Origin: Siphonodentalium dalli
Taxonomy: Eukaryota > Mollusca > Scaphopoda > Gadilida > Siphonodentaliidae
Assembly: GCA_032622095.1 (NCBI GenBank)
Contig: CP136065.1
Span: 38,939,503-39,003,502, forward strand
Direction: 5' to 3'
DNA: 64,000 nt
The notes under the pieces were generated by a model that saw nothing but the letters and a program-made list of their open reading frames with translations, did not search any database and was not told the origin of the DNA. Shown piece after piece: positions 10,647 through 22,450 of this stretch (positions are counted from its first letter, which is position 1; the number at the start of each line of letters is the position of its first letter). The translations under genes were made by a program, and so were the position numbers.

Positions 10647-11649
10647 TACCATATACAATGTATGGTTTAGGAGAAAAACATATTGTATTGTGTAAAATGT
10701 GTGGAGATATGTAATTCCACGGACAAAGAAATTGGGCAATTGTTTGTTATTTCCGATAGCACGTACTGTTTCCGACCACAATGTATAGTAATCCTCTTTG
10801 ATGTCGTCCCCGTTTATCAAATCCCATCACATATTGATGATTTATTACATTAATTCTCCCGGTCAATTTGTTTAAACTGGAAGTATGGTCTTTTGAATTT
10901 ATGCAGTATTCGGGACATATATCACACACAGAAATTAATAGTTGACAAACACATGGACTGTCTTCCGTTTGATTATCATTCGTACGTTTTGTATAATTAT
11001 GCATATAGCTATATATCCTTGGGGCATCGGGTCCATATAAGGGTATACGTTCACACACTCGGACATTTGAACGGTATGTTTTGTAGGCATTCGGTCGTAG
11101 AAACCCATAAGGTGCCATAATAGTTTTAAATTACACTGTTCATCTGTGCTATGTGCATGCTTTTCGTTTCACAATTCATCTTTTTAAGTGAAACACGAGA
11201 TTTGTATTTTGTGTTTTATTGGCACAGTAAAATTTGCTTTATATAAATTGAGTTTCGTAGATATATAGTTTTTTGTTGGAATTGGTGCCATGAGGACAAA
11301 GGAAAACTTCTATATAAAGTGTTCTACCCTGACTAATTCCCTTATCATCATTGGATCGACTACTGTACTATTTATATAACAAATTCCTATCTAATTTACT
11401 CCTATATTACGTAACATTATGGAAACTTACCCCTTCATCACTTTCTTAGATACGAGCTATATAACCAGATTAGCATGCAAATACGCGTGCCAAGTCTATT
11501 ATATTTACCAAGAATAAATAGATAAACACGTTCGGTACACGCTGTTACGATATCTGTGCAAACGAAAAATTGAACCATGCTGTTGAGTAGATATACAAAT
11601 ATGTTATGGCGAAATGATTAAGATTACATACTCACAATGTCAAAATGTG
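10647..11649. other. Non-coding stretch
   Basis: Frames of 123 codons (minus, 10747-11118) and 75 codons (plus, 10893-11120) overlap each other. Neither has a recognisable motif. I treat both as chance openings. Confidence 0.4.
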
Positions 11650-11658
11650 GCACATTGT

Positions 11659-12153
11659 TAGATCATGCCACGAATCTCTACTCTGTTTAACATCCGAGAT
11701 CATATTCCAGTACAAAACCTTGGAACTTTTTGAAGTTTTGACAGGGAAAAAATAGTGCGGGGAAAATATTTATTAGTTATTATATGTTCATTAATAACGT
11801 ACTTCACTGTAGGTGAAATTTCACGATTTAAGTGACTTTGTGAGCAATTTTGCGTTGCGTCGCTTACAATTATGGAATTTATCCTGGGTAATTAATTGAA
11901 TGTTTATTGCGATATCGGCTTAGAAAAGTCACAGTAAAGCATGCATTATCGAGTTGGGACCTTCACCTACAATGAAGTACATTATTAAGGAACAGATAAT
12001 ACATGTAACTAAGAGATGTATTCCCCGCGTTATTTTTTTTATCTTTATAAGGTTCCCTGTCAAACTTCAAAAAGTTCCCAGGTTTTGTACTGGTGGAATA
12101 TGACCTATATATATACGGGCGTTAGACACAGTCGAGTTTCATGGCATGATCTA
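11659..12153. mobile_element. MULE-like MITE with long TIRs and 9-bp target duplication (copy 1)
   Basis: The ends read TAGATCATGCCACGAATCTC and, as reverse complement, TAGATCATGCCATGAAACTC. The inverted arms extend about 170 bases with small gaps and share ATATTCCAGTACAAAACC, GAACTTTTTGAAGTTT, TGACAGGGAA and GCGGGGAA blocks. A perfect 9-base direct repeat, GCACATTGT, flanks the element (11650-11658 and 12154-12162). Long TIRs plus a 9-base duplication are the Mutator-like signature. The central 150 bases are unique and non-coding. Relatives lie at 56783 and 59919. Confidence 0.85.
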
Positions 12154-12231
12154 GCACATTGTCACATTTCCTAAACGTTTGGCGGCTTTCACATTGTTCT
12201 ACGTACACCAGACTTTCATTGTTTCGTTGGT

Positions 12232-12348
12232 TCCTTCATTAAAGTTAAAAAGCAAGGACCTATATTTGGTTCAAAATATAGCAAATTGGCTATTTATAGG
12301 ACCAAATATAGGTCCTTAGTTTTTTCCATAAAAATTTAATGAAGGAAT
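12232..12348. repeat. Foldback hairpin, arms of about 45 bases
   Basis: TTCCTTCATTAAA plus AAGGACCTATATTTGGT on the left pair with ACCAAATATAGGTCCTT plus TTTAATGAAGGAA on the right. The loop of about 30 bases contains a smaller ATAGC...GCTAT stem. Probably a small foldback MITE; no second copy in the window. Confidence 0.7.
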
Positions 12349-12587
12349 ATATAAACAATTTTGTATTTACAAGTTGGATGAGTCGTTTAGACTAGTTTAG
12401 CTCATATGGGGGGTGGGCGCAATGTGACATGTGACTAAAGCGGAAAGATAGCTTTATCTCTATATCCACTAGATTACTAGCTTGTATAGTTAAATGTGTA
12501 GGGATATATCTGTGTGGATCAGAAGGGCTCAAGTTTCGATGTTAATTCTAGCTGGCAGAAATTTCTCTTCTGAGCCTTATGTATACA

Positions 12588-12655
12588 TGGTAATTATAAT
12601 GAAAATTAATTGATGACTCCAGTCATAAATTCATTTTCATTATAATTACCATGCC
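12588..12655. repeat. Hairpin, stem of about 26 bp
   Basis: CATGGTAATTATAATGAAAA on the left is matched by TTTTCATTATAATTACCATG on the right, around a loop containing GATGACTCCAGTCAT. Probable miniature foldback element. Confidence 0.75.
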
Positions 12656-12789
12656 TTTTTTTGTTTGCATCGTTCTTAGAGCACCCGAGTGTATTTTGCA
12701 TAATCTATGGCTCAAATACATTCATTTGTTGCATATATTCTGTTGAGTATAAAAGGAGATGGTCCCAAAAGTGTCCGGATTTAGTGTAC

Positions 12790-12880
12790 AGTGCCCCATT
12801 AAGTAATACCGAAACATTTGAAAACTGTTACACAATTGTAATCATTAGGCACTATAATGAACTATAACTGAAACTGAGAA
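12790..12880 (+). repeat. Dispersed repeat family D, partial copy
   Basis: TGTTACACAATTGTAATCATTAGGCAC followed by TATAACTGAAACTGA (split here as blocks) matches 14740-14805, where TTACACCATTGTAATAATTAGG and TATAACTGTAACTGACAG occur. See 13836 and 14717. Confidence 0.5.
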
Positions 12881-13504
12881 CTATACGACTCCCTATATAA
12901 TGTTGCCCTATCTGAGAACACTCCATTGCAGGGATCAAGAGAGCTTAACCTTCGCGAAAACAAACAAATATTTAATGCAGTACAGACATATATTATGAGA
13001 ACAAAAAGATTCCCATGATTCTACCATCGAATTGGATTCCGACCGCGTTATGCGGCAGCATGATATTCCCCAATATATACGTAGAACTAAATGCCTTCCG
13101 ATAACGATTATTTTGTATGTTAATTACTTGTTATTATCCTGAATACGTGAATTGATTCCACAAGGAAGATGCTGCGATATTCACAATGAACACCCTGGAA
13201 ATTGGAATTGTCCTGTTTCGGGTTAGTGCTGCTGAATGTGTTCTTGTACTCCCGGAAGCTATATAAATCACGACATATTTTGATTATGAACACTCGTAGC
13301 CGTGTGTATTTGTTTAATTATTTTTTGACGGATGTAACCAGTTAACAGCCATTGTGATTGACCCCCTCCAATGGCACCTGACGCATGCATATTACTATAG
13401 AGGAGCATAATGTTTATCACACAACAACCCAATTTTTGAAAACCCCCCACCACTGTCATCATTTCACGATTCATCTGCCCCCTCCTGTCTTCTACTTTCT
13501 CACC
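12881..13504. other. Non-coding stretch
   Basis: No gene or repeat recognised between the partial repeat and the CT tract. Confidence 0.4.
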
Positions 13505-13548
13505 CTCTCTCTCTCTCTCTCTCTCTCACTCTCTCTATCTCTCGCTCT
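13505..13548. repeat. (CT)n microsatellite
   Basis: CT dinucleotides with a few interruptions, in a C/T-rich stretch running to about 13610. Confidence 0.9.
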
Positions 13549-13835
13549 GCCTTCTGCTATCTCTAACACTACGTTCTCCCTGTTTTTCCATCCCTAACTG
13601 TAATTTAGCTAAATATCTCCATTTCTCCTAAAACCATTTTTTCAATCTCTTCCCGTCTGATCGATACCCCCCTCACTTATTGGGGAAGGGGGCATGTCGC
13701 CAAAGAGGAGACGACTTCATATAAGTCCCCGGGCTTGTTGTCTGATCATCGTTTCCATACAATAACTCTACTATTTTGTATATATGTGTCATCTGTATAT
13801 TATGTTATTTTTTGGATTTTGAAATAAAACTATGT

Positions 13836-14026
13836 TTACACTAACTGAAACTGACAGACCTTCTCCCATAAGAGCCTTTTGCTTAGATGATATATGCGTG
13901 AAATGTACACTCAGACATGCAAAAAGAGCACCCATCAATCTCCACAATGTTACCCATATATCACCAAATCACCCCTCAAATGTTATGGAATAAAGTCCTC
14001 AACACCACAACTTGTTCGCACTTATA
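13836..14026 (+). repeat. Dispersed repeat family D, copy interrupted by an insertion
   Basis: Shares AACTGACAG, TTCTCC--TAAGAGCC, ACACTCAGACATGC, TTACCCATATA and GGAATAAAGTCCTCAACAC with 14790-14995. It breaks off at GTTCGCACTTATA, where the element 14027-14411 begins, and resumes with TACCGCCCG. Confidence 0.7.
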
Positions 14027-14411
14027 TATAATACTATATATAGCAAGGTTACCCGACTTCGTCCGGGCTGTTTACCCTCTGCTTTCGAAAACCTCCGTGG
14101 ATCTAACATCGAAATCGCTGGCGTCGCACGGGCTCGGCGACCCGATAAAATTCGTATCCGGGGCAAGATACATTCACATAGCAAATTTCAAGTCGATAGC
14201 TCCACCCGTTTCCGAGATCTCGTCTGCGCATGCGCGAAGTGGGAGCCGCACGGGCTCGCCAATACGACGTTGACGACCGCCTGGTCAAACTACACACACG
14301 TACCAAGTTTCGCCCCGATCGGTCGAGAATCGTAAAGTTGTATAAATGACATACATACATACATACGTACATACAGACAGACAGACAGAGGTCTTCAAAA
14401 TATATAGGAGA
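14027..14411 (+). mobile_element. CCGACTTCGTCCGGGC-terminus element (copy 2), with a resident empty site
   Basis: The left end carries TATATAGCAAGGTTA then CCCGACTTCGTCCGGGC, a self-complementary block. The right end carries (CATA)n, (CAGA)n and GGTCTTCAAAATATATAG. The related repeat at 14717-14995 reads straight through the junction as CACTTATACCGCCCG, so the ends and a TATA duplication (14023-14026 and 14412-14415) can be placed. It has no ORF. The class (SINE-like or DNA) is not settled by what is visible. Confidence 0.75.
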
Positions 14412-14716
14412 TATACCGCCCGTGGCATGTGAATGTTGGGAGAATATTCAAGCATTTACCTGGTTTTACAAAATAAAATTTGCCGAAATTCTCATTCATT
14501 GAACGTGTGATTTGTGGTGGCTATGGATATTTAATTATGACTCAAAATAGCCGTAGGTATGACGGGCATGATTGTGCTGATTTAGAAAAGACGAAAGTGG
14601 GTTGATGTATAATATGAGGTTGTTAGTTGTTTTGCGTTTTTATTTGGGGGAAACTTCTATAGATTAAAATCTTAATTTTCATTTATTCATTTGATATCCA
14701 CCAATATAACGTTAAT

Positions 14717-14995
14717 CAGTACCGAATTCTATGAAAACTTGTTACACCATTGTAATAATTAGGCACCATATAAAATGAATTCATGTCGAGATTATAACTG
14801 TAACTGACAGAGCTTCTCCGGTAAGAGCCTTATGTATAAAGGATATATGTGTGGGAATTTACACTCAGACATGCGACAGGGGTACCACTCAAGCACCATC
14901 AGGTTACCCATATACTATCAAATTCCCTCCTCAAATGTTCACAGTAACGGAATAAAGTCCTCAACACTACCGCCTATTCGCACTTATACCGCCCG
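14717..14995 (+). repeat. Dispersed repeat family D, uninterrupted copy
   Basis: Parallel to 13836-14026 and 12790-12880. Its GTTCGCACTTATACC-type junction (TATTCGCACTTATACCGCCC here) is the intact version of the site where the 14027-14411 element landed. Confidence 0.65.
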
Positions 14996-15855
14996 ATGGC
15001 CGCACGCCAATTCATGTGAATTAATTAGGTGGAAAATTCTAGCTTTGTAATTGAAATATAAGTACCGATTTCGGGCGCCTGCGCTACCTTAAGAAGAGTA
15101 CGGGTATTGCAACAAGTGGTGCATGGTTTCGACCGAGACGCGCAACAAAGATCATTGTGCAATATATCTTCAACAGAATTAATCACATCCCGTTTTTATT
15201 AATTGAAGATCTACATCTGCTCCGTCCTTGGAATTTTGAGATGTAAACAGGTCGTAGACGACAAAGAGCTACGATATTTGCAACAAGTGAGTTGGTTGAT
15301 CGTAAAACGACATCAAGGCGGGAGGAGGTGTAACTATAAGAATTACGAGAACTTAAAAATGCTCTATCTCTACCTCGAATAACCTCCAACAGCAATAACA
15401 TTTATATAAACCTGTTTTGAGGGCATGTTTGCATTTTTATTTCCAAAAAACACAAACATCATTATTATTACATTATTTATTGCATACCTCCATTTTGGGA
15501 GAAGAATGTGGACGTGCGTGAATATGGCCCATATTCACTATTTTAAAGATAAATTTTATATTAAAAACATACAAACATCACAGCTGAACTGTGTACATTT
15601 ATGAATTGTAATGTTGATTCAGGCATGACATTTCCAACTGCTGAACATTTTGACCAAAGTTACCAAAAATACCCCACCCCACACCCCCCCCCTTGTCGCT
15701 GGATCTCGGTGGTGAATGAGACTTGTCAATCTATTGAAATAGATTTGGCACGTTGTCACACATATAAGCGTATATGAAGTAATTTTAAACTGACTCGAAT
15801 TATGGCAGATACGCCTGGTACGGGCTTCATGTTGCGTTGTGTCACTGGGTTTCTT
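14996..15855. other. Non-coding stretch
   Basis: No gene recognised. A C-rich run lies at about 15675-15690. Confidence 0.4.
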
Positions 15856-16036
15856 CTAAGAAGTTTTAGTTCTCAGCTTATAGTATATCCGACGTTTGGT
15901 CACCGACATGGTTCCTAAGAAGTTTTAGTTCTCAGCTTATAGTATACCCGACGTTTGGTCACCGACATGGCTCCAAAGAAGTTTTAGTTCTCAGTTTATA
16001 GTATATCCGACGTTTGGTCACCGACATGGTTCCTAA
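15856..16036. repeat. 59-bp tandem repeat, three units
   Basis: The word AAGAAGTTTTAGTTCTCAG starts at 15858, 15917 and 15976, an exact 59-base period. Units differ at a few positions. Each ends in GACGTTTGGTCACCGACATGG. Confidence 0.9.
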
Positions 16037-16200
16037 GTGGTTTTCAAGTGGTTCGGATCTTCTGGAATGCTTCTCTAAAGATTCCACAGAGCTTGATCTT
16101 GTAGGCTCTTAGACGGAGAGGACTCGTCGTTGGTCGAAATTGGTCAGGCGTATATGCATGTTAGCAAAATTGCTGGCCTAGTTATGTGTTTACCAATGGT

Positions 16201-16600
16201 TTAACCCTTTACCCAACAGAAGGGCCCTGTGCCAATGCATTCTCTTATATATGCGAGTCGACCATAGGTCGCCTCGCATATATAAGAGAATGCATTGGCT
16301 TAACACATTAAAAATTATAAAATTGTTAAAGAATGTAAGAAAAAATGGTAAAAAGTGTTAAAAAAAGAATTTTTTTAGGCCAATGCATTCTCTTATATAT
16401 GCGAGGCGACCTATGGTCGACTCGCATATATAAGAGAATGCATTGGCACAGGGCATAACTGTAACTATCACAATGTGGTCAATGAGCCGGTTCCAATGAT
16501 ATCCATATTTGTATGGTTCTATTGAGACAGACCGAAGATATTTTAGGCTGTTGAAGCTTTATTTGGCCGGTTTTGGCCGGTTTGTTGGGTAAAGGGTTAA
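16201..16600 (+). mobile_element. TTAA-flanked double-hairpin MITE, copy 2
   Basis: TTAA on both sides with perfect termini CCCTTTACCCAACA and TGTTGGGTAAAGGG. Hairpins at 16232-16298 and 16380-16446 match copy 1 almost base for base. 400 bases long, same orientation as copies 1 and 4. Confidence 0.9.
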
Positions 16601-17295
16601 CCATTGATGGTAAGGGTGGACTGCTAGTTGTCGAACAAACAGGAAACACGGCCCCAGTACACGAACCTTCCACGCTAGAATGGCGCACACATAGCCGGAG
16701 ACAAATGGCGGCCGGGCGCTTGTGTTTCATGGTGGCGGGAATTATTATTTGTTTTCCTTTCTATATTATTATGTTATTATTCTATTGTAACATGTATTTT
16801 GTAAATAATTCTTTCCTACTGGAGGAAATAAAGATATATACAGTTTTGATAACTAGTGATCTTTGTTTTATCGACCGCTTGTCATAAATTCGTCAATAGA
16901 TTGAAATTTTACTATCATGGTCAGTGTAGTCCTATTGTGACGACCCCAATATATTATAACTACACTGGCGAAACATTCCATTCTAGCCTGGGAAACAACG
17001 CCGCGTTATCAAATAACCGTGTTTGCAATGCAGTGCATCGTTGGTTCGAAGCCGAAGCAACAATTTGCAAGGGATGTGGCAATGAGGCGGCGAATAGCAT
17101 GATGTAACAATTGTTGCCTGCATGGTTGTTTGGTAATTTACGCCGATTCACGCAGCTCCGGTCATGTGAAAATCACCATGTGTATGGCTGAACCACCCCG
17201 ATTAATGGTCCTCGTAATTTGCAAACATTTAAACATGGATGCGAACATATGTATTGTCAATATGCAGAGAGAAAGAACAGGTTATACATACAGTG
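16601..17295. other. Non-coding stretch
   Basis: The 104-codon plus-strand frame starting 16573 begins inside the MITE and has no family features. An AATAAA lies at about 16827 without an identifiable gene in front. Confidence 0.4.
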
Positions 17296-18589
17296 TAGTG
17301 ATGCGGACCGAACCGGACCACCTTGGGTGGTCCGGTCCGCTGTCAAGGCGGTCCAGTCCGGTCCGGTCCAGGCCATTCCGGTCCGGTACACATGCCTGGA
17401 CCGGTCCAAAACGGTCCGGTCCACCTATAATAGGTTATATGTTAATGAATTCTCTGTTTTCTCAAAGTTTTTACTCTGTATAGTACAAACTATAAGGTTA
17501 CTGAGTTCAGTGCATTGCAATGAGTCCATATATGTTAAAACTTACATTGTTTGCCGATTGTATGCATCATTGTATGTCTCTGGTGGAATATACTGGGAAC
17601 GATGCACGATAATAGTATTTCTAGTAATGCGAACATGCACTAATTAAATGTATTGGACAGATAAATAGCTAGGGTCAGAATGTGTTATAACCAATCTAAC
17701 ATGGCACTCAACTGATCGTATGCATGATTCGTATCATACTTATTTTCATTAAATTGAAATTTAAACGAAATAACTATACTGATGACAATTATACAAATGT
17801 GTACTAATATGACTACTACATTAATATTTGAGTCTTGGAGATTGTGATGGCTGATTGTATAATCCTGACAATTACAGTTATTTTTCTAAGTACAACTACT
17901 ATTGGATTAATGTGACGGTCTTGTCTTTCATTATAAGGAAATTGACATGTACAAAGTACATCTATACATTGTTTTCGTGGCATCAAACGTTTAACCCTTT
18001 ACCCAACAGAACGCCCAGAAACGCCCTAACAGCCTAAATTATCTTCGGTCTGTCTCAATAAAACCATGGAAATATGGGTATCATTGGAACCGGCTCATTG
18101 AGCACATTGTGATAGTTACAGTTATGCCCTGTGCCAATGCATTCTCTTATATATGCGAGTCGACCATAGGTCGCCTCGCATATATAAGAGAATGCATTGG
18201 CCTAAAAAAAACTTTTTTTTAACACTTTTTACCATTTTTTCTTTAATATGTGTTAAGCCAATGCATTCTCTTATATATGCGAGGCGACCTATGGTCGACT
18301 CGCATATATAAGAGAATGCATTGGCACAGGGCCGTTCTGTTGGGTAAAGGGTTAATAGATATTAACTACTTGAATGCGTCACTACATCGTTGGTAATTGA
18401 TATGACGGCAAATAGCAATAATATTCGCGATAGTTTATTATAACTGAAGTAAAATAGTGGACCGGACCGGAGAGTACCGGACCGGCGGCAAAAAGCGGTC
18501 CGGTCCGGTCCAGTGAGACCCGTCCGGACCGGACCGCGGTCCACCCGTGGACCGCGGACCGGTCCAAAGCGGTCCGGTCCGCATCACTA
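17296..18589. mobile_element. hAT-like non-autonomous element with GGTCCGG subterminal arrays
   Basis: Ends are TAGTGATGCGGACCG (17296) and its inverted match CGGTCCGCATCACTA (18589). TAGTG fits the hAT terminal consensus. Just inside both ends are 120-130 bases packed with GGTCC/GGACC words (17299-17425, 18456-18586), probably transposase-binding subterminal repeats and far richer in GC than the AT-rich middle. TACAGTG lies immediately before the left end and three bases after the right end, a likely but imperfect 8-base target duplication. The middle contains a later TTAA MITE insertion (17991-18355). No transposase ORF. Confidence 0.8.
17991..18355 (-). mobile_element. TTAA-flanked double-hairpin MITE, copy 3, nested in the hAT-like element
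   Basis: TTAA flanks, with termini CCCTTTACCCAACA and TGTTGGGTAAAGGG. Hairpins lie at 18134-18200 and 18258-18324. Its unique third is on the left, so it is inverted relative to copies 1, 2 and 4. It is 35 bases shorter, from a contraction in the unique third (one TTGGCCGGTTT unit lost) and in the spacer. Its position inside 17296-18589 shows that it arrived after the hAT-like element. Confidence 0.9.
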
Positions 18590-18988
18590 AAATTACAGTG
18601 TGGTGTATATGGGATCGGGGTGTCACTTATTGAACTTATGTTAGCCCCTCTCCATAAGAAACAAGACTTGCTAAGGAATGTGGAGATGGTGTTATACAGA
18701 AAGCAAGTAAATCAAGGTAGTCGACGACGCAACAGGAGCCCAATCTAAGCTGGCGATTTCATAATGCAATGGCCGGTTGGTGATTTACATGATTATAATT
18801 TATAGATAAATCAGATATCAATAGTTCTGACAAAACGCCACCAAGGGAAAAGAGCTGTGAAAGAAACATATACAGGGACACGGCGACAGAGGGTTGGGTG
18901 TCTCCCCAACTTTGGCCAAATTTGTTCAACAGTTGGAAAGTTCATGCCTGACTTTGGTTGGAAACCCACAATTAGGTTGAATTTGTTA
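18590..18988. other. Non-coding stretch with TTGG-rich words
   Basis: From about 18890 the sequence carries AACTTTGGCC, AACAGTTGGAAAG and TTTGGTTGGAAACC. These belong in style to the repeat that follows; the boundary is not clear. Confidence 0.35.
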
Positions 18989-19262
18989 TGATAGTTTGAT
19001 ATTCCAACCAGTATTTATTGTGACAATTGTTTTTAGAACAATAGACAAATATTCTACTCATTATAAGGATGGCTATCAGTTGGAAATATGGAACCACTGT
19101 ATGGTGTTTCCAACATTTACATGTAGGAAGCTGGATATATCAGTTGGAAGATTACAACTCAATTGCGGCGGTGCGGATGCAAATTACCGGACTTTGAAAT
19201 TAAAGTTTGCTTCAGTATGGTCCCAATTGGATGTGAACACCCCAATGGAAGCCTTATAGCCA
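18989..19262 (+). repeat. Dispersed TTGGAA-rich repeat, copy 1
   Basis: GATAGTTTGATATTCCAACC, AGTATTTA, GTTTTTAGA-CAA, GGATGGCTATC-GTTG and CAATGG match 43091-43410 in the same order. The start matches the reverse complement of 56330-56385. Many TTGGAA/TTCCAA words give it a partly self-complementary character. Confidence 0.65.
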
Positions 19263-21015
19263 CGCACTTGACAATATGTATGATACAGATAGTTGTTTAA
19301 GACAAGGTTTACTGTTACAAGACCAAATGTTCTACAAGAGTCCATGACCCATCTCTCACGGACAAAGCTGTCGATTCAGTTTGCATTTCGGCAGATGTAT
19401 ATGTATGTCAGCACTTGTATGAACCACGGGGGATTGGCTTTACATCCGTCACTTTGGCGCGAAATGTTTAGAAAACAGAACAGAAAACCCACCATCCCAA
19501 CAACAGATTTTGCCAGGATATCTCCTTTTGAATATAGTGCAATCCACTCGTGGAATTATTCTCCGTAACTGTAAAAAAGCGAACCCGATGTCCCGTTTGA
19601 GTGGCTGACTTTGGCGGGGATGTACCATGATGACATTCTGATATCCCTCTGTATCCTGTCTTTGTGACGAACGACAGCGCCGTGCGCAACAGGTAAACTA
19701 ACTGTTCAGAGGTCCTCACGGAATCCAATGCACTGTATAATTGCGAGAGATTTGTGGCCCGCTAAAGAAAATTCTCAGCACGATATCAACAGGTGAAAAC
19801 CGTCTATGAAAGGAGTGGTATTTAAACCTGTCAATTTTGTTTACGAGCATGATCGAATAAATTTTAGCGACATAGCACGAATTCACCATTGTGGTGTCGC
19901 GGACACAAAACAACCACGACTCAAATGTATAAAGAGTTCATACGAGTCCAACCCATTCCCCCGTGAGCCGAAAATATGTAATTGATTGAAATTAAACTGG
20001 GTCCAAATATTTTGTTTGAGAATATAATAAATTAAATAAATATATTGTGGTGGCGATTGTTGGTCAAATAAAGGTCTCGGCATATTTACTTCTTTGTTTA
20101 CGGTGAAAGCTAACATTAATTCGGAAATATCAAATTATTTCCCTTTTCATTGTCGGTTCGCCATTATTCTTCCTTCCTGCCTCTTGATGTCTATATTTAA
20201 ACGGTTTGATTGATTATAATTGAGAACTATACCCCAATCATGCTCGATTATTCGTCATCTTGATGACTTCCTTACAAACCTTCATTCATGATGTTCTCTC
20301 AGGTTGCCCGCCAAAAATCTCCAACTGATTTGTACTGGCCAGTTTGAAATCGTATTATTAAAACATATTTTGACATAACTCCGATATAAAGCCCAGTTTC
20401 CGTGAGGACACGGTGAATCATGTTGATGAATCGCCTTTGTGACAAAATAACGGTCGAAATTTTTAAATCACATATGTATACAAACACAGCTAAGTTCGCT
20501 TGAACTGTCGTGGTTATTTAAAAACCCGCGTCGGTTTCAGCTTCCAAATAAATCTATATACTAGAATTAAAGATGTACTCATGAACCAAGAACTCCAGTT
20601 GCAACATCAGTAAACTAACACAAACCAAATTAGCACTGTTTGTGCTTTGTTCTGCTGAAGAGTTTTGAAAACCAAATACAATATGGCATAGCAACTAGAC
20701 CTTTAAATACATCAAAATAATTGTGCTACTGGAACTTTAAAAGATAACCATTATTGCTGTTCCCCTAAAACACCGAAACTGTATTATATTAATCAATCAA
20801 TCGAGAATTCAATATCAAACAAGATACATGTATGTTGCATTTCGAGTGGCTCGATTCGACCCGCGCGTGTCATGTGATGCACTATATATGTAAAGCCACT
20901 TAGCGGTTTCAGCTCCAACATTCAACTCATAATATTCGAATTTGAATTTCCCCCGGTATCGAAATAAGTCGATAACTACCTGAACTATATATATACACAT
21001 ACACCTTTATATAAG
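19263..21015. other. Non-coding stretch
   Basis: Several 60-90 codon frames occur on both strands (for example 19293, 19468, 19883). None has a recognisable motif. Confidence 0.45.
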
Positions 21016-21567
21016 CATACAATGTACCAGAAAGATGCATTGAGGTCATAACACAATTTACAACTTCAAACTTTGCCACTAGTGATAGAGTATGCCAATT
21101 GTGTAATTCTGGGACGATTGACGACGTGAAGCATTATATAATTTACTGTCCAAGTTTTGAAATCGAACGAAAAAAGCTTATTCATAGGAATTTCACTAGA
21201 TTCCCAAATCATGTAAAATTGCGTATTTTATTGCCGAACTCGAAAGTGTCAACTACAAGGAATAGAACCTCTGTAAATTTATACGCTGTGTGAATGATAG
21301 GGTGAACTGTTCTCCATGTATATATAAGGTAACCGCCAAGTGACCGTAATTAGAAACTCCGCGAAAAAAAACAAACAAACAAACAAAACAAAATAGAATA
21401 CGAAATAAATATATATCCAACATAAATGCTAGTTATGGGTAATACAATTTATACATTTCTTGTCATTTTCACAATGTTGCTGTATGTTGTATTACTGTAT
21501 TGACTTTTGTAAATGTGTTTCTTTGAACAATTATTGTATGGATGGAGAACCAATAAACAAATATAAA
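21016..21567 (+). pseudogene. LINE ORF2 3' fragment with zinc knuckle
   Basis: In frame from about 21020 one reads RCIEVITQFTTSNFATSD then RVCQLCNSGTIDDVKHYI and CPSFEIERKKL. This gives a C-x2-C-x8-H-x4-C knuckle of the kind found at the end of LINE ORF2. The frame ends at a TGA at 21291-21293 and an AT-rich 3' UTR follows. It is severely 5'-truncated, with fewer than 100 codons left. It resembles the C-terminus of 4231-5289 but is not the same copy family. Confidence 0.65.
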
Positions 21568-22069
21568 ACGATGCTCGGGTCCCGATGATATATTGCGACA
21601 TTTGTATTCGTTGCAAGTCTGGAATAGAAAACGGAATAACTCGCGACTTCCGGAAAGGTACACATATATAACAAGTGTGTTATGTTATGACATGAAACTA
21701 TGTCTAAAATTCCAACACGGACTGTATTCTCTTTGTTTTTTACAATCAAACATGTACATACAGTATACAGTGTATCATACACGATTCAGAGCGGAGACAG
21801 GTCTAGATGTTCTTAACATCAATCTATACAAGTCGAAATTTTACGGGACTGCTGATACAAAATTCGAATCTCAATCGAAATATCAAATTTATCGAAAAAA
21901 AATGATAAATAAACACGTACTTTCTGCACTGTATCGACGACTTTGTTCGGAAGTCTTCTGCGCACATGACGCCGTAAGATACTTGGTTATTAATAATTTT
22001 GTGAATATGTCCATTTTATCGAATTACTAAACAGTGGCATTCATATTCAACTATATATAGTTGAAAGTA
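21568..22069. other. Stretch with an unassigned 145-codon frame
   Basis: The plus-strand frame 21593-22030 is open for 145 codons but begins with a non-ATG codon. It is rich in Tyr, Lys and Arg and has no motif I can name. It follows the LINE fragment and might be degraded element sequence. Confidence 0.3.
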
Positions 22070-22197
22070 ACTATTATCTTTGAATTCAGGATGTGCCCGA
22101 CGCGAAGGAAGGGTACAAATCGTAGGGCAGAATCTATTATCTTTGAATTCAGGATGTGCCCGACGCGAATGAAGGATACAAATCGCAGGGCAGAATC
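22070..22197. repeat. 63-bp direct repeat, two units
   Basis: CTATTATCTTTGAATTCAGG starts at 22071 and 22134, followed in both by ATGTGCCCGACGCGAA and a shared AGGGCAGAATC end. Confidence 0.85.
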
Positions 22198-22450
22198 GAT
22201 AGTTTATAGCACGGTTTATTGTACGTTCATGCACTGGCAAGTTTGAACAGTATACAATGGTTTGCAGGCATGTTTTCGTAGAAAACGATATTATGCCAGA
22301 ATATGAACGGAATATGCATATACTAAATTTTGTGTACAATGCATCTGTACCAAGGCTAACTACATGAGATTAAGTAAAATCTATGTAGTTTCACCTGTAA
22401 TGATGCTACCGGAATTTGCCTATAAATAGCACGCAATTATCTCGGAAGAG

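Noticed and set aside
10747..11120. Overlapping frames of 123 and 75 codons on opposite strands
   Set aside because: Neither has a motif or compositional signature, and they overlap each other; chance is sufficient.
16573..16887. 104-codon plus-strand frame
   Set aside because: It begins inside the TTAA MITE and shows no protein family features.
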